Shown here piece after piece: positions 18,095 through 26,922 of a DNA stretch of 64,000 bases; within the stretch, counting starts at the first letter, position 1; each line of letters starts with the position of its first letter. A model generated the notes under the pieces. The model did not search any database. It saw only the letters and a list, made by a program, of their open reading frames with translations, and was not told the origin of the DNA. The stretch spans positions 97,267 through 161,266 of the forward strand of contig CAJTEY010000005.1 in the NCBI GenBank assembly GCA_910575775.1, written 5' to 3'. The DNA is from Lachnospiraceae bacterium. GTDB lineage: Bacteria; Bacillota; Clostridia; Lachnospirales; Lachnospiraceae. The position numbers and the translations under genes were made by a program.

Positions 18095-18925
18095 ATGAAA
18101 AAAAGAAAACAACTGGCGGACAGAATACGGCAGGCGGGCATGATGTTCACCCTGCTTATTGTACTGTGCGGCTGTACGAAGAAGGAGGAAATCCTTCTCC
18201 TGAGCGGTGAACATGCGGCGGGGACATCGGACGGGCAGTCCGTTATTCGGGAGGATGCCGGTGGACATACGGCCCCGGAGACGGAAACCGGGCGCACTGC
18301 GGCGGAAGAGAGCCGGCAGGTGCAGGACGGTGAGAGCCAAGGGACAGAGACGGAGTCTGTACTGGTGGATGCCGTGAACCCGCAGGCTGGTGTGATTTAC
18401 GTCCACGTCTGCGGAGCGGTGGAGAATCCCGGCGTTTACGAGCTGGAGGCCGGGAGCCGTGTCTATGAGGCGGTACAACAGGCAGGCGGCTTTGCGGACA
18501 GTGCGGAACAAAATTATGTAAACCAGGCGCAGGTTCTGGAGGATGGTGTGAAGCTGGTGATCCCCACAAGGGAGGAGGCCGCAGCGGCTCAGGACGATGC
18601 ATCGGAGGAGAGCAATGCTTTGCAGGATCGCGCCCAGGACGGGAGCGGGATTGCAGGCGGTGCGGAGAGAGAAATCGGCATTGTGGGAGGCGCACGTTCA
18701 GACGGACAGGGCGGAGACGCGGCGTCGGACGGCCGTATTAACATAAACACGGCGTCGGAGGCACAGCTTTGTGAAATCCCGGGCATTGGGGCGACGCGGG
18801 CGGCGGCCATTGCGGCTTACAGGGAATCCCACGGCGCGTTTGGGAAGCCGGAAGACATCATGAATGTGAACGGTATCAAAGAAGGCATGTATGAGAAAAT
18901 AAAGGACATCATCTGTGTAAAATAG
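18095..18925 (+). CDS. comEA: ComEA-like competence DNA-binding lipoprotein
   Basis: About 276 residues. A signal with lipobox LLIVLCGC (Cys near residue 26) anchors it outside the membrane. A low-complexity linker follows, then an SLBB domain (about 90-160, VIYVHVCGAVENPGVYELEAGSRV), a second linker rich in Asp/Gly/Arg, and the C-terminal helix-hairpin-helix pair (ININTASEAQLCEIPGIGATRAAAIAAYRESHG ...), given here only in part. HhH domains bind double-stranded DNA at the surface and pass it to ComEC, which lies 3.3 kb downstream. ATG 18095 and GTG 18089 are both possible starts. The two-component pair between comEA and comEC is unusual. Confidence 0.88.
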   Translation: MKKRKQLADRIRQAGMMFTLLIVLCGCTKKEEILLLSGEHAAGTSDGQSVIREDAGGHTAPETETGRTAAEESRQVQDGESQGTETESVLVDAVNPQAGVIYVHVCGAVENPGVYELEAGSRVYEAVQQAGGFADSAEQNYVNQAQVLEDGVKLVIPTREEAAAAQDDASEESNALQDRAQDGSGIAGGAEREIGIVGGARSDGQGGDAASDGRININTASEAQLCEIPGIGATRAAAIAAYRESHGAFGKPEDIMNVNGIKEGMYEKIKDIICVK

Positions 18926-18979
18926 AGAAACGCGGACGAAACCGGCGTTTTCTTGAAATAACAGGCAGGGGCAGGAAGT

Positions 18980-19669
18980 ATGGCACAGAAAGTTTTGGTA
19001 GTGGATGATGAGAAGTTGATCGTGAAGGGAATCCGATTTAGTCTGGAGCAGGACGGTATGGAGGTGGACTGCGCCTACGACGGGGAGGAAGCGCTGAAGC
19101 TGGCGGAGGAGAATACCTATGATATGATTCTTCTGGATGTGATGCTGCCTAAAATGACAGGCTTTGAGGTATGTCAGCAGATCAGGGGCTTTTCCAACGT
19201 GCCGATTGTCATGCTGACAGCCAAGGGCGACGATATGGATAAGATTCTCGGCCTTGACTACGGTGCGGACGACTATATCACGAAACCCTTTAATATTTTG
19301 GAAGTGAAGGCCAGAATCAAGGCCATTATGCGCAGGACAAACAGGCAGGCGCCGGAGAAAAAAGAGACAGTTAAGACGGTGGAGCGGGGGGACATGCGCC
19401 TCGACTGCGAGGGCAGGAGAGTGTACATCAGGGATCGCGAGATCAATCTGACAGCCAAAGAATTTGAGGTGCTGGAACTTCTGATGCGGAATGCCGGAAA
19501 AGTTTACGGCAGGGAGGAGCTTCTCAGGCTGGTTTGGGGAACCGATTATCCCGGCGATGTGCGGACTGTGGACGTACATATCAGGAGACTGCGCGAAAAA
19601 ATAGAGGAAGTGCCCGGAGAGCCCGCATATGTGCGGACCAAATGGGGCGTTGGTTATTACTTTGCTTAA
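18980..19669 (+). CDS. OmpR/PhoB-family response regulator
   Basis: A 229-residue regulator. The receiver domain has the acidic pair in VLVVDDEK, the phosphoacceptor D53 in LLDVMLPKMTG, and the conserved MLTAKG and ITKPF. The C-terminal winged helix (about 130-229) carries INLTAKEFEVLELLMRNAGK and the recognition-helix DVRTVDVHIRRLREKIEE. It is followed, with overlap, by its sensor kinase. The layout resembles the WalR/PhoP group. Targets are not visible; the adjacent GerMN and comEC genes are candidates by position only. Confidence 0.93.
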   Translation: MAQKVLVVDDEKLIVKGIRFSLEQDGMEVDCAYDGEEALKLAEENTYDMILLDVMLPKMTGFEVCQQIRGFSNVPIVMLTAKGDDMDKILGLDYGADDYITKPFNILEVKARIKAIMRRTNRQAPEKKETVKTVERGDMRLDCEGRRVYIRDREINLTAKEFEVLELLMRNAGKVYGREELLRLVWGTDYPGDVRTVDVHIRRLREKIEEVPGEPAYVRTKWGVGYYFA

Positions 19670-21131
19670 ATTACATTTACATCAAATTACATTCTTAAGG
19701 AGTCTGAAGGGGCGGATTTTTCTCATTCTGCTCATTGTCGGGCTGATTCCGTGTTTTATCATGCGCTATGCGATTCTGCAGAATTATGAACGGCGGGCGG
19801 TAAATGTCAGAACTTCTGACATTTCCACCCAGGTCAGGATTCTGGCAAATCATCTGATCACCTACCACTATTTACAGGACACCTCCTCCGAAGTCATTAA
19901 TGCGGAGCTGGAGCAGCTCTCCAACCTGTATGACGGGCGCGTGCTTGTCATCAATTCAGACTTGCGGATCGTGAAGGATACCTACGGTATCAGTGAGGGG
20001 AAAACGATTATTTCCGAGGAGGTCATCCGCTGCCTGCGAGGGGAGAGCGCGAGCAGGTACGACAGGGAAAACGGCTATATTGAGATGACCATTCCCATCA
20101 CGGAGACACTGGAGGCGGATCTGCCGGTCGGTCCCGGGGAGCGCATTGAGCTTGTGCGCGGCGTGATGCTGGTGAGTGCGTCCAACGACAACATCATTGC
20201 CACGATGGACATATTGAACCACCAGGCGCTGATTGTGATGTCCATTGTGGGTGTGCTGATTTTCGTTGTGACGCTTCTGGTGTCCAAATTCCTCTTTTCT
20301 CCCTTTAAAAAGATGATAGCGGCGCTGGATCAGGTGCAGGAGGGGTATACCAACGACCCGATTTCCGTGACGGACTGTCTGGAGACGGAGCACATCGGAG
20401 ACGCCTTTAACCGGGTGCTGGGGCGCATGAAAATGTTGGATGATTCGAGACAGGAATTTGTATCGAACGTGTCCCACGAGCTTCGGACGCCGATCACCTC
20501 CATGAAAGTGCTGGCGGATTCCCTGATTACCCAGAAGGATGTGCCTTTGGAGGTCTACCAGGAGTTTATGTCCGATATTGCCGCCGAGATCGAGCGGGAG
20601 GACAAGATTATTAACGATCTGCTCTCCCTTGTAAAAATGGACAGGACATCGGCGGATCTGAATATTTCCGAGGTGGATATCAACGCCCTCGTGGAACTGA
20701 TTATGAGGCGGCTGCGTCCCATCGCACAGCGCCGGGATGTGCAGCTTGTCTATGAGAGCCTGCGGCCTGTGACGGCGTTGGTGGACGAGGTAAAGCTGAC
20801 GCTGGCGTTGTCCAATCTGGTGGAGAATGCGATTAAGTATAATAAGGAGCACGGATTCGTGAAAGTTACTCTGGATGCGGACCACCAGTTCTTTACGGTA
20901 CAGGTGGAGGATTCCGGCGTGGGAATCCCGCAGGATGCGCTGGAACATATTTACGAGCGCTTTTACCGGGTGGATAAGTCGCGATCCAGAGAGATCGGCG
21001 GTACGGGGCTTGGGCTTGCCATTACGAAGAGCGCGGTTCTCATGCACAGAGGCTCGATCAAGGTGGCGAGCATTGAGGGAGAGGGAACCGATTTTACAGT
21101 GAAAATCCCCTTGAAGTACATTGCGGTATAA
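19629..21131 (+). CDS. Sensor histidine kinase partnered with the upstream regulator
   Basis: About 490-500 residues. A membrane helix near the N-terminus (FLILLIVGLIPCFIMRYAIL), an extracytoplasmic Cache-like domain (about 45-185), a second helix (LIVMSIVGVLIFVVTLLVSK), HAMP, then HisKA with H283 in FVSNVSHELRTPITSMK (numbered from 19629) and a HATPase domain with NAIKYN, DSGVGIP and GGTGLGLAI boxes. It overlaps the regulator gene by 41 bp if GTG 19629 is used. The true start may lie further in, for example TTG 19662, because the first 11 residues are not kinase-like. PhoR/WalK-type architecture; signal unknown. Confidence 0.92.
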   Translation: MCGPNGALVITLLKLHLHQITFLRSLKGRIFLILLIVGLIPCFIMRYAILQNYERRAVNVRTSDISTQVRILANHLITYHYLQDTSSEVINAELEQLSNLYDGRVLVINSDLRIVKDTYGISEGKTIISEEVIRCLRGESASRYDRENGYIEMTIPITETLEADLPVGPGERIELVRGVMLVSASNDNIIATMDILNHQALIVMSIVGVLIFVVTLLVSKFLFSPFKKMIAALDQVQEGYTNDPISVTDCLETEHIGDAFNRVLGRMKMLDDSRQEFVSNVSHELRTPITSMKVLADSLITQKDVPLEVYQEFMSDIAAEIEREDKIINDLLSLVKMDRTSADLNISEVDINALVELIMRRLRPIAQRRDVQLVYESLRPVTALVDEVKLTLALSNLVENAIKYNKEHGFVKVTLDADHQFFTVQVEDSGVGIPQDALEHIYERFYRVDKSRSREIGGTGLGLAITKSAVLMHRGSIKVASIEGEGTDFTVKIPLKYIAV

Positions 21132-21147
21132 GGATATGGAGGGTAGC

Positions 21148-22089
21148 ATGAAAAAGGCGGGACATCTTTTTTTCGCGGCGGTTCTGATCATGGGACTGCT
21201 CCTGTGTACGGCCTGTGGGGACAGGCGGGCAGCGCAGGACGGCGCCTTGTATAAGATATATTATGTAAACAATGAAGAGACCAAGATTGTTGAGCGGGAA
21301 TATGTGAGCGGGACGACGGACAGCGAGCTTTTGTTTGCGGAATTTTTGGAGCAGCTTGCCCATATATCGGAGAAAATGGAGTACGAGACACTGCTGGACA
21401 AAGAAATTTCGGTGGTGGGACATACCCTTGACAACGGCCTGCTGACGCTGGATTTTGACGAGAGCTACCATAATCTGCGCGGGACGAGAGAGATTCTTGT
21501 GCGGGCTTCCATTGTGAGGACGATGACGCAGCTTCCGGGCGTGGAGCGGATCGCATTTACGGTGATGGGAGAGCAGCTCATGGATGCCTCGGGAGCGGCG
21601 GTTGGCGTGATGGCGGCGGACACCTTTATCGAGAATGCGGGCAATGAGATCAACGCCTATGAAAAGGTGGATCTGAAGCTTTATTTTGCCAATGAGACGG
21701 GGGACAGCCTGGTGGAGGAGAACCGCCGCAACGTGGTATATAACAGCAATATTTCCCTGGAGAAGCTTGTGGTGGAGAAGCTGGTGCAGGGTCCCATGAC
21801 GCAGGGGGCTTACCCCACCATCAATCCGACCACAAAGATTGTCAGTGTGACCGTGAAAGACGGAACGTGTTATGTAAACTTAAGTAATGAGTTTCTCAGC
21901 CAGCCCTACAACGTGGCCTCGGATGTGACTATTTATTCCATCACCAATTCTCTGGTGGAGCTGTCCAATGTGAACCGGGTGCAGATCTCCGTAAACGGGG
22001 AGACCAATATTTCTTACCGGGAAAATATGAGCCTGAACAACGTGTTTGAGAGAAACCTGGATATCCTTGTGCCGGGAACAGTGCAGTGA
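21148..22089 (+). CDS. GerMN-domain lipoprotein
   Basis: A 313-residue exported protein. The lipobox is LLLCTACG (Cys about residue 22). Two GerMN domains follow in tandem, about 30-150 and 165-305. The second has KLYFANETGDSLVEENRR and VNLSNEFL, typical of germination protein GerM and LpqB-like proteins. Start at 21148 with GGAGGG 6 bp upstream; the frame extends upstream without a ribosome site. It follows the kinase closely (17 bp), as in LpqB-MtrAB-like arrangements in which a GerMN lipoprotein modulates a two-component sensor. That role is inference. Confidence 0.88.
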   Translation: MKKAGHLFFAAVLIMGLLLCTACGDRRAAQDGALYKIYYVNNEETKIVEREYVSGTTDSELLFAEFLEQLAHISEKMEYETLLDKEISVVGHTLDNGLLTLDFDESYHNLRGTREILVRASIVRTMTQLPGVERIAFTVMGEQLMDASGAAVGVMAADTFIENAGNEINAYEKVDLKLYFANETGDSLVEENRRNVVYNSNISLEKLVVEKLVQGPMTQGAYPTINPTTKIVSVTVKDGTCYVNLSNEFLSQPYNVASDVTIYSITNSLVELSNVNRVQISVNGETNISYRENMSLNNVFERNLDILVPGTVQ

Positions 22090-22179
22090 CGGATTAAAAT
22101 GAGAAAAACGACATGGCCCCGGGAAGAGAAATGTTATGTAAACTTATAGAAAATACAACAGGATAAGGAGAGAAAAGAT

Positions 22180-24516
22180 ATGCGCAGACCACTATGCCTG
22201 GTCGGACTGGCATTTGTGACGGCGCTGCTGCTGGGTATCCATCTGCTTCCACACGACCCGCCGGACTGCGGCATCCCGGAAGGGAAAACGGCAGCCGCCG
22301 TGGGGCGTGTGGGGTGGAAGGAACGCAGAATTTCCGGGTCGGAGGAAGTTCTCGTAGTGACCCTGGAGCAGGTCATCATTCTGAAACCGGATCAAAGATC
22401 CGTTCTGAAACAAATCATAGCAGATTCTGACACAGCTTTTTCCAATTCAATTGCTGCAGATTCCGTAGAAAAAACAGAAACATTTTTGGAGAAAAACAGG
22501 GAAAACCTCATACGGGAGGATGCCGGGGAAATCACGGGGATTTTATGTTATCTTGGGGGCGAGGATAATCCCGCGATGGGAAGCATTGTTCTGGTGGAAG
22601 GGACATTTCGTCCGTTTGCGCATGCCACGAACCCGGGAGAATTTGACGCGGCGGACTATTACCGCGTTATGGGGCAGCAGGGCAGACTGATGCGGGCGGT
22701 ATGTCTGTCTGAGAGTAAGAATTTTTCTGCCTTTCGGGAGGGGCTGTACCGATGCAGGGAATATCTGTCGCTTCTTCTGCACGCATGTTACCCGGAAAAG
22801 GAGGCGTCCGTCATGGGAGCCATGCTTCTGGGAGAGAAGGCCATGCTAAATGAGGAAATCAAAAGCCTGTATCAGCAAAACGGCATCATACATATTCTTT
22901 CCATCAGCGGTCTTCACATTTCCATTCTGGGAATGGGTTTTCACAAGCTTTTGCAGCGCATGAATGCCCCTAAATTAGTTAACATAATGTTGTCTGTGGC
23001 ACTGATGTATTGCTACGGGGCAATGACGGGCATGGGCATATCCATTGTCAGGGCGTTGGTAATGTTCGGCATGAAGCTGTGTGCAGATTTATGCGGCAGA
23101 ACTTATGATCTGCTGACGGCCATGATGACGGCGGCGTTTCTGATTCTTGTCAGACAGCCGCTTTATCTGACCCACAGCGGCTTTCTCTTTTCTTTTGGAG
23201 CGGTGTGGGGCATCGGACTTCTGCCGTCGGTTTCCAGGCATTTTCCCGAGATATCCGGCCGCTTTCCTATGGGGAACCGTTTTCTGAAGGCATTGTTTAC
23301 GGGAGGCTGGATTTCCATCTGTACCCTGCCTGTGTATCTGTGTTTCTATTATGAATTTCCGCCCTATTCCGTGCTGTTAAATCTGATTGTGATTCCGTGC
23401 ATGGGAGCACTTTTCCTAAGCGGGATTGCGGTCATGGGGGCGGCGGCATGTCTGCTGCCGCTTGGACGCCTGGCGGCTGTTCCCGGCGTGTGGATTTTAA
23501 CCTTTTACGAGAAATGCGCCTCGTTTGTCCTGAGACTGCCCGGACAGAGGTGGGCTGCAGGACACCCCGGGGAATGGCAGGTGGTGGCGTATCTGGCGCT
23601 TCTGGCGGCGGCAGTGTTCCTTGCAGGAAAGGCGGGAAAAAAAGACAAGGGATATTTCTGGTGCGCTGTTTTCGGTGCGGTGGTCCTTCTGGGCTTTCGG
23701 CTGCCGGAGGATTTTGAGATTACCGTGCTGGATATCGGGCAGGGCGACTGCATCTATCTGGCGGACGGTGCGGGAGGGCATTATCTGATTGACGGCGGCA
23801 GCTCTGACAGGAAAGAGGTGGAGACTTATCAGATTACCCCGTTTTTAAAGTATCGCGGCGTGGCGCGGCTGGATGCGGTGTTTGTCACCCACCCGGACGA
23901 GGATCATATAAGCGGGATCAGGGGGCTGTTTCAGATGTACGGAGAGACAGGAATAGAGATCGGCTGTCTGTTTTTGCCCGATGTGGCCCAGGAGTGCAGG
24001 GATGCCGCCTATCATGGATTGGAGGAGCAGGCGAGGGAGGCGGGAGTGCCTGTGAGGTATCTTCACGCAGGCGACAGGCTTGAGAGTACGAATATTATGT
24101 TAACCTGTCTGCATCCTGTCGAAAATTATGTAAACCAAGATACCAATGCCTGTTCCACGGTGCTCTGTCTGACATATGGATCCTTTTCCGCGCTTTTTAC
24201 GGGAGACCTGGAAGGGGAGGGGGAAAGGCTTGTGACAGAGCGTCTTTCAAATATGGGAGGGTCTTCCATCACGCTGCTCAAAACCGCCCATCACGGCTCA
24301 AAGAACGCCACGAAAGAGCCGTTTCTGGAGCTCGTAAATCCGCAGATGGCGCTCATCTCTGCAGGGCGGGACAATTCTTACGGGCATCCCCACAAGGAGA
24401 CGCTGGAACGGCTTGCGGACAGAGGATGCCGGATTTACCAGACCCCGGAGAGCGGTGCCGTGACAGTGCGGGTGAAGGATGGGGCCGTCCGGGTGGAGAC
24501 GTTTCTGGGCAGATGA
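22180..24516 (+). CDS. comEC: ComEC/Rec2 competence DNA channel
   Basis: A 778-residue polytopic protein. An N-terminal soluble DUF4131 region, including KGKTAAAV and GTFRPFAHATNPGEFDAADYY, is followed by the competence domain with about eight helices and the signature IIHILSISGLHISILGMG. The C-terminal metallo-beta-lactamase domain (about 515-778) has VLDIGQGDCIYL, FVTHPDEDHISG and LLKTAHHGSKNAT. ComEC carries single-stranded DNA across the membrane, with the lactamase domain as a likely nuclease. Full length and apparently intact; with comEA this suggests at least part of a DNA-uptake pathway. Confidence 0.93.
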   Translation: MRRPLCLVGLAFVTALLLGIHLLPHDPPDCGIPEGKTAAAVGRVGWKERRISGSEEVLVVTLEQVIILKPDQRSVLKQIIADSDTAFSNSIAADSVEKTETFLEKNRENLIREDAGEITGILCYLGGEDNPAMGSIVLVEGTFRPFAHATNPGEFDAADYYRVMGQQGRLMRAVCLSESKNFSAFREGLYRCREYLSLLLHACYPEKEASVMGAMLLGEKAMLNEEIKSLYQQNGIIHILSISGLHISILGMGFHKLLQRMNAPKLVNIMLSVALMYCYGAMTGMGISIVRALVMFGMKLCADLCGRTYDLLTAMMTAAFLILVRQPLYLTHSGFLFSFGAVWGIGLLPSVSRHFPEISGRFPMGNRFLKALFTGGWISICTLPVYLCFYYEFPPYSVLLNLIVIPCMGALFLSGIAVMGAAACLLPLGRLAAVPGVWILTFYEKCASFVLRLPGQRWAAGHPGEWQVVAYLALLAAAVFLAGKAGKKDKGYFWCAVFGAVVLLGFRLPEDFEITVLDIGQGDCIYLADGAGGHYLIDGGSSDRKEVETYQITPFLKYRGVARLDAVFVTHPDEDHISGIRGLFQMYGETGIEIGCLFLPDVAQECRDAAYHGLEEQAREAGVPVRYLHAGDRLESTNIMLTCLHPVENYVNQDTNACSTVLCLTYGSFSALFTGDLEGEGERLVTERLSNMGGSSITLLKTAHHGSKNATKEPFLELVNPQMALISAGRDNSYGHPHKETLERLADRGCRIYQTPESGAVTVRVKDGAVRVETFLGR

Positions 24517-24692
24517 AGAGGATCTGAGTCAAAGGGGCGATTGTAAAATAGAGTGGGAATGTACGAATGTCCAAACGGCGGCGGCCATCGGTTTTAACCT
24601 TCCAAACCCGGTTGTTTTTTTTAGGACGAGCGGCTATACTGAAATAGGAGAATAAAAGAATGGGTGACCGTGTTTTGGCATTGTGGTAATGT

Positions 24693-25685
24693 ATGAAAAA
24701 ATTGAGCGAAGAAATCAGGGAAGGAAACTTAAAACAGGTATATCTTCTGTGCGGGGAGGAGGCCTATCTGCGCAGACAGTACAGGGACAGGGTGAAGAAG
24801 GCCCTGCTGGGGGACGGGGATCTGATGAACCTGAACTGTTTCGAGGGAAAGGGTATTGTGCCTGGCGAGGTGATTGATCTGGCGCAGACCATGCCATTTC
24901 TGGCCGAACGGCGTGTGCTGGTCATAGAAAACAGCGGCTTTTTCAAGCGCGGCGGGGAGGCCCTTGCGGAATATCTGGCAGATCCTGCCACCAGCGCGTA
25001 TTTCCTGTTTGTGGAGACGGAGATTGATAAGAGGAGCAGACTCTATAAGGCGGCTGCTGCCAGAGGAAGGGTGATCGAATGCAAAACCCCGGACGAGGGT
25101 GTGCTGAAACGCTGGGTTGTGGAACTGCTTGCGAAGGAAAACAAGCGGATCACCCAGCGGGATCTGGATTTGTTTCTGGAAAAGACGGGGACGGATATGG
25201 AAAACATCCGGGGGGAAGTGGAGAAACTGGTCTGTTATTGTCTGGACCGGGAGGCAGTTAGCGCCCAGGACATCGAGGCGGTCTGTGTCCGTCAGATCGG
25301 AAGCCGGATCTTTGATATGGTGGAGGCCGTGGCGGACAAAAAACAGAGGCGGGCGATGGAGCTTTACTATGATTTGTTGACGCTGAAGGAGCCGCCCATG
25401 CGTATTCTGTTTCTGATTGCCAGGCAGTTTAACCTGCTGCTGCAGGTGAAGGAGCTGAAGAACAAAGGGTATGATACACGCAGCATCGGTGAGAAAGTGG
25501 GACTCAAGGGATTTATTGCCGGAAAATATGTGAGCCAGGCAGCAAAATTTAAGGAGGCCGAGCTGAGACAGGCGCTGACTGACTGTGTGGAGACGGAGGA
25601 AGCTGTCAAGACAGGCAGGATGAACGATGTGATGAGTGTGGAACTTCTGATTGTGCGGGAGAGCATGCAGCCAGCGAAACATTGA
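24693..25685 (+). CDS. holA: DNA polymerase III delta subunit HolA
   Basis: A 330-residue clamp-loader subunit that opens the beta sliding clamp. The N-terminal segment LKQVYLLCGEEAYLRRQYRD is the usual HolA start, followed by FLAERRVLVIENSGFFK, the AAA-like lid region, and the C-terminal collar helices with PPMRILFLIARQFNLLLQVKEL. It follows comEC by 176 bp, the common Firmicute order. The 196-bp gap after it holds no gene I can support; rpsT, often next, is absent. Confidence 0.93.
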   Translation: MKKLSEEIREGNLKQVYLLCGEEAYLRRQYRDRVKKALLGDGDLMNLNCFEGKGIVPGEVIDLAQTMPFLAERRVLVIENSGFFKRGGEALAEYLADPATSAYFLFVETEIDKRSRLYKAAAARGRVIECKTPDEGVLKRWVVELLAKENKRITQRDLDLFLEKTGTDMENIRGEVEKLVCYCLDREAVSAQDIEAVCVRQIGSRIFDMVEAVADKKQRRAMELYYDLLTLKEPPMRILFLIARQFNLLLQVKELKNKGYDTRSIGEKVGLKGFIAGKYVSQAAKFKEAELRQALTDCVETEEAVKTGRMNDVMSVELLIVRESMQPAKH

Positions 25686-25881
25686 CCTGTGTAGTCAGTT
25701 CCGAGCCGGTGACGGGGACGCCGGGCAGACAGCCATCGGCGGCAGATGAAAGCGCTGGAACGGGCAATGGGACGGACAGGCGAAAACTTCTGGTTGCGCA
25801 AAACGGCATATTTACAGTACAATAGGAACAGGAATGATCAGTAACCGTCATTTACTTACATGAGATAATTGGAGGCATGAC

Positions 25882-26493
25882 ATGGGTATGCATATTGTTT
25901 GTCTGGATCTCGAGGGTGTTCTGGTGCCGGAGATCTGGATTGCTTTTGCGAAGGAGAGCGGCATTTCGGAACTTACCAGAACGACCAGAGACGAGCCTGA
26001 CTATGACAAATTGATGAACTGGCGGCTTGGCATTTTGAAGGAGCACGGTCTGGGACTTAAGGAGATCCAGGAGACGATCTCGAAGATAGATCCTCTGCCG
26101 GGTGCGAAGGAGTTTCTGGACGAGTTGAAGCGGATGACGCAGGTTATCATTATCAGCGACACCTTCACCCAGTTTGCGGGACCGCTGATGGAAAAACTGG
26201 GGTGGCCTACGATTTTTTGTAATTCTCTCGAGGTGGCGCCGGATGGGGAGATCACCGGGTATCGGATGCGTGTCAGGGATTCCAAGCTGACCACGGTGAA
26301 GGCATTGCAGTCCATCGGCTATGAGACGGTCGCCGCCGGCGACAGCCATAACGATCTGGCCATGATACAGGCGGGAAAAGCGGGATTTTTATTCAGAAGT
26401 ACGGAACAGATTAAAAAGGACTATCCGGAGATTCCGGCTTATGAGACGTATGAGGAGCTGTTAGGAGCCCTCAAGGAAGCGATTGGACAGTAA
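25882..26493 (+). CDS. thrH: ThrH-like phosphoserine phosphatase / homoserine kinase-type HAD enzyme
   Basis: A 203-residue HAD-superfamily phosphatase. Motif I is CLDLEGVLVPEIW, with D9 as nucleophile and E11 in place of the second Asp. Motif II is IIISDTFTQF, motif III includes the lysine of RDSKLTTVKAL, and motif IV is AAGDSHNDLAMI. Glu at the second motif-I position is the mark of ThrH, which dephosphorylates phosphoserine and can transfer phosphate to homoserine. GGAGG lies 8 bp upstream. With glyA and hom elsewhere in the window it would serve serine/threonine metabolism. Confidence 0.88.
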   Translation: MGMHIVCLDLEGVLVPEIWIAFAKESGISELTRTTRDEPDYDKLMNWRLGILKEHGLGLKEIQETISKIDPLPGAKEFLDELKRMTQVIIISDTFTQFAGPLMEKLGWPTIFCNSLEVAPDGEITGYRMRVRDSKLTTVKALQSIGYETVAAGDSHNDLAMIQAGKAGFLFRSTEQIKKDYPEIPAYETYEELLGALKEAIGQ

Positions 26494-26552
26494 TCGCTGG
26501 CAGTAAAAAGGACAGGCCGGGATTCCGGCGGCGGGTGAAAGGAGAATTTGCT

Positions 26553-26846
26553 ATGAAATGTGTGCGTGTGGCCCTGGAGGTTGATGTAAAAAAATATGAG
26601 GCGGGCAAAGGCATGGAGGACGGCGTTGAGCTGTGGTCTGACGTGGTGACGAGAGGCTGGTTTGTCATGGATTCCCTCGTGCAGATCAAGAAGGAAAACG
26701 GTGCGATTGTATGTCCCTATATTCTGCATAAGAGAGGAAAGACATTTATTGCGGAGGGGGATTATATCATAACGGAGCTGGACGGTTCCAGGCATGTCTG
26801 CAGTGAGGAAAAGGTCTTCAAGAGATTTAAGCCTGTTGAGGAATAG
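26553..26846 (+). CDS. Small conserved hypothetical protein
   Basis: A 97-residue soluble protein, acidic to neutral, of no recognised family. It is mostly beta (VRVALEVDVKKYEAGKGMEDGVELWSD split, then FIAEGDYIITEL and KVFKRFKPVEE), the style of a small SH3-like or PGDYG-type fold often seen in phage and Clostridia. Start at 26553, where AAAGGAG is 9 bp upstream. It follows thrH by 59 bp and ends at a strong terminator, so the two probably share a transcript. Confidence 0.6.
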   Translation: MKCVRVALEVDVKKYEAGKGMEDGVELWSDVVTRGWFVMDSLVQIKKENGAIVCPYILHKRGKTFIAEGDYIITELDGSRHVCSEEKVFKRFKPVEE

Positions 26847-26865
26847 GACTATTATGTAAGAAAAA

Positions 26866-26895
26866 GCCGGAAGGGGCTGCAGGCCTGCTTCCGGC
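26866..26895. terminator. Bidirectional terminator between convergent genes
   Basis: GCCGGAAG (26866-26873) pairs with CTTCCGGC (26888-26895). There is an A run on the left and a less pronounced AT-rich tail on the right. It serves the thrH transcript and the minus-strand deoR-type gene ending at 26923. Confidence 0.75.
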
Positions 26896-26922
26896 AAAAT
26901 TCTGCTTATAGAAGAAACGGCG

